From NCBI GenBank assembly GCA_963787205.1, contig CAWBCD010000028.1, positions 62,001 through 126,000 of the forward strand: 64,000 nucleotides of DNA. The letters are read 5' to 3'. The notes beneath the pieces are model-generated. The model did not search any database and was not told where the DNA came from. It worked only from the letters and a program-made list of their open reading frames with translations. Below are positions 63,001-64,000 of this stretch, in pieces. The stretch comes from DATFNI01 sp963787205. GTDB lineage: Bacteria; Bacteroidota; Rhodothermia; Balneolales; DATFMH01. The translations under genes were made by a program, and so were the position numbers. Position 1 is the first letter of the stretch, and every line of letters begins with the position of its first letter.

Positions 63001-63543
63001 AGAATAGTTCCCTTTGGGATCTGTAGCCGTTCCTGTGTTGGTTCCTTTTACCAAAACATTTACACCTGGTAACGCTTCACCTGTCTGCCCATCAGTTACT
63101 GTACCTGTAACAGTGTGCTGAATGACGTAATGGTCCAGATTTTCTTTTTTCTTTTCAGGTGCGCTGATGAAGACAATCTGGCCGGATGGCGACGCGTAAG
63201 CCATCAGACCGGTGTTGTCCAATACCTTGTTTATAGCATCGACTACCGACGATTTTTCCAGGTTAAGCGACACACGCCTATTTTTTGGGAGTAGACTTTT
63301 ATTATAGGTTAATCTCACATTGCCTTTCATGGCAATCAATTGTATAGCATCCACGAGACTCATATTGTGGACATCGAGGGATACTGCGTGAACATAGCTT
63401 GGCTGCGATGCACCTTGATTGGCGTACCAACTCAGCGGCGTATAATTTTTATAGGCCCCCTGAGAGATGGCTTGGGTAGATACCACACCCATCAAGCTCA
63501 TTGCGAGCAGAGTTGTAGTGATGTAATGTAGCCTTGTTTTCAT
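60082..63543 (-). CDS. SusC/RagA-family TonB-dependent outer-membrane transporter with STN domain
   Basis: 1153 residues with a signal peptide (TTLLAMSLMGVVSTQAISQG). The STN domain at ~55-130 (DVHNMSLVDAIQLIAMKGNV, KVLDNTGLMAYASPSGQIVF) signals to a FecR anti-sigma factor. A carboxypeptidase-like sandwich follows (VTGTVTDGQTGEALPGVNVL, GTNTGTATDPKGNYSLDVPS), then the plug (GRVPGLVITQSSSGPGSGTR, NNQPLYVVDGVPVDNSG, LKGPNAAALYGSRASNGVIL) and a 22-stranded barrel ending in a typical C-terminal strand (RQVGLDINVKF). It imports mannan oligosaccharides (inference). FecR lies 15 bp upstream. Confidence 0.97.
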   Translation of the reverse strand: MKTRLHYITTTLLAMSLMGVVSTQAISQGAYKNYTPLSWYANQGASQPSYVHAVSLDVHNMSLVDAIQLIAMKGNVRLTYNKSLLPKNRRVSLNLEKSSVVDAINKVLDNTGLMAYASPSGQIVFISAPEKKKENLDHYVIQHTVTGTVTDGQTGEALPGVNVLVKGTNTGTATDPKGNYSLDVPSPTDTLIFSYIGYVTQTIPVDGQSTINVKLQSGAISGKELVVTAFGVQRQKRSLGYAVTQVGSQDVSTVKQTNVVNSLEGRVPGLVITQSSSGPGSGTRVIIRGDNSLTGNNQPLYVVDGVPVDNSGFGSADGSSTAEYSRIDYGTGISDINPDDIASITVLKGPNAAALYGSRASNGVILITTKKGRATKGLGVSYSSNFTVENPLILPKFQNVYGQGSEGNTYTDLSNLMNYGGSWGAKMDGSNQLAWTGKKVPYVAQPNNVKDFFRTGGTIINTLALEGGNNKATMRVSYTNTKANSIVPNSGLTKQNFDMRGTANLTDKFSIDSKVTYFYQQAEHRITQGTEGIMAYVYLIPRNLNINDLKNYQNPQNLSVNSWANGQGNPYWVVNHDVNRDYRNRVTGFLKANYNFTPYLSAFVRVGTDQVSQKIETVNQPGHWFYQSGRFNYGTTKTGETNTDFLVTFNKGLTSMIHADIFVGGNYRLDTYSGQSVYGENFKIPTKATIASANIVSPSYTPTQMKRVTSLYGSAEFSYNDMVYLDLTGRNDWSSTLPKNNWSYFYPSASLSFVLNDFVDPNHKFLDFWKVRGSWARVGNDTNPYQLTNAFNLSATTDSYLGLPILTRPSVLNNVNLKPEQVTSTEVGTEARFFENRLHFDLSLYNIISDNLIMDVPISQSTGYSQFHTNVGQISNRGIEVTLGGMPVETTNFNWDISVNFAHNQNKLDRLIKGLDNFIFTTTNSGTVTVQATAGGGYGDIMGTTWMRSPDGQIVVDASGRPLATPDKAHLGNYQPNWTGGLSNSFSYKNFNLRVLVDARFGGQLYSGTDAQMDAAGVSARSLQYRSSGIVVNGVVNAGTAASPNYVKNTKKISAEQYWGAYSGIASNYIYDQTNVRLREASLTYSLPQRLLDRTPLNQVTIGLVGRNLFFFYKKSPNFDPESSFSTSNFAQGVLFDNLPTTRQVGLDINVKF

Positions 63544-63558
63544 GGCATACGGTTTGGT

Positions 63559-64000
63559 TTAGGGTTTACGCTTGTTGTAGAAAAACAGGGTATCATTCTG
63601 GATTTTATAGTCCAGATTCAGAGATAATGCGAGTGCCTGGGCAACATCGTCGATTGGTTGCCTGCTGGAAAAGCGAGTCGTGATCTGTTGGGCCGCAAGG
63701 GACCGGTTGTATATGATCGCTTTCAGAGCATACCAGCGTTTGAGTGAACGAGCGATTTCGGGGAAAAGAGCATCTTTAAATGATAAATCGCCGTCTATCC
63801 ATCCCATAAAATGTTTCGTGTCAACCGGGGTCACAGCAGCCGATTTTTTTCTGAAATTTATTTCTCCCATATATCCGGGCGTCACGACCAGAGGAGTCGA
63901 CTGGGCAACATCGGGAGCCTGTATAGAAACCTTGCCGTGAGCGACAACTACTTTTAGATGATCTTCCGATGGATAAGAGCGCAGGTCGAACTTTGTGCCC
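63559..64000 (-). CDS. FecR family regulator, C-terminal part (5' end beyond the window)
   Basis: About 146 codons in frame from the window edge: GTKFDLRSYPSEDHLKVVVA, HGKVSIQAPDVAQSTPLVVT, PGYMGEINFRKKSAAVT and a C-terminal STN-like/DUF4974 part (FKDALFPEIARSLKRWYALK to IQNDTLFFYNKRKP). It is an inner-membrane protein passing the SusC signal to an ECF sigma factor, whose gene is expected further upstream. It lies 15 bp before SusC. Confidence 0.93.
   Translation of the reverse strand, partial: GTKFDLRSYPSEDHLKVVVAHGKVSIQAPDVAQSTPLVVTPGYMGEINFRKKSAAVTPVDTKHFMGWIDGDLSFKDALFPEIARSLKRWYALKAIIYNRSLAAQQITTRFSSRQPIDDVAQALALSLNLDYKIQNDTLFFYNKRKP

Noticed and set aside
1..64000. tRNA, rRNA or origin-like sequences
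   Set aside because: Intergenic regions were read for cloverleaf ends, conserved rRNA text and DnaA-box clusters; none convincing.

Overview
The window looks like a chromosomal segment of a Bacteroidota-type bacterium, or a close relative in Balneolota/Rhodothermota. The pointers are a SusC/SusD pair with FecR-type regulators, DUF4382 lipoproteins, a THUMP-like-domain methyltransferase, few clear Shine-Dalgarno sites, and a HiPIP electron carrier. Genus cannot be read from the sequence. No tRNA, rRNA or CRISPR array was seen.

Layout. (1) 1-15.4 kb: surface polysaccharide assembly on the + strand. It holds a frameshifted Wzx-type flippase, a Wzy-like polymerase/ligase, five GT4/CgeB/GT2 glycosyltransferases, a secreted beta-helix protein, a further GT2, a WecG/TagA enzyme, and then two tandem initiating sugar transferases, the second of them broken. 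A complete IS256-family element (11785-13139) sits between the transferase block and the initiating enzymes. Genes at about 4.8-7.0 kb are markedly AT-rich. (2) 15.7-28.4 kb: mixed housekeeping and accessory genes: methyltransferase, TauE/SafE permease, DUF2231 protein, a propeller-type histidine kinase, a Trx-like ferredoxin, Smr plus THUMP-like methyltransferase, an orphan FecR, a HiPIP, and a remnant of a DUF2179/UPF0316 gene. A family of short non-coding transposon-like elements is scattered here. (3) 28.5-34.1 kb: glycerol use: GntR/UTRA regulator, glpK, glpD, glpF, and a MIF-like tautomerase. The GntR gene and glpK share an upstream motif. (4) 34.5-43.6 kb: three lipoproteins (two DUF4382 paralogues with clean terminators), a TsdA-like dihaem cytochrome, an aldo/keto reductase, a membrane protein, and a fused 2-oxoacid dehydrogenase E1. 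(5) 44.0-45.9 kb: a polyamine operon: S-adenosylmethionine decarboxylase, pyruvoyl arginine decarboxylase, spermidine synthase. A terminator-like hairpin lies in its 5' region. (6) 45.97-46.8 kb: an 18-bp minisatellite interrupted by a truncated copy of the same IS256 element. (7) 47.1-48.8 kb: an Omp85/BamA-like outer-membrane protein. (8) 48.9-64 kb, - strand: a polysaccharide utilisation locus, in transcript order FecR, SusC, SusD, GH125, ROK kinase, GH3, GH92, GH47. The GH125/GH92/GH47 set points to alpha-mannan or high-mannose glycans.

The strongest candidate for something undescribed is a MITE-like family. Three complete copies (16496-16658, 20026-20178, 24156-24374) begin and end with AATGACT(A/T)TC. 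They are flanked by 8-bp target duplications: AAACAGTA and TAAAAATA are exact, (G/T)AAGAGTA is 7 of 8. Two partial copies (from 17666 and 34165) also occur, and one supplies the stop codon of the methyltransferase gene. Second is the minisatellite and IS remnant near 46 kb, whose repeat unit appears to be half of a palindrome family present elsewhere in the window. Third is a pair of sugar-transferase genes with a sharp switch from diverged to identical sequence.
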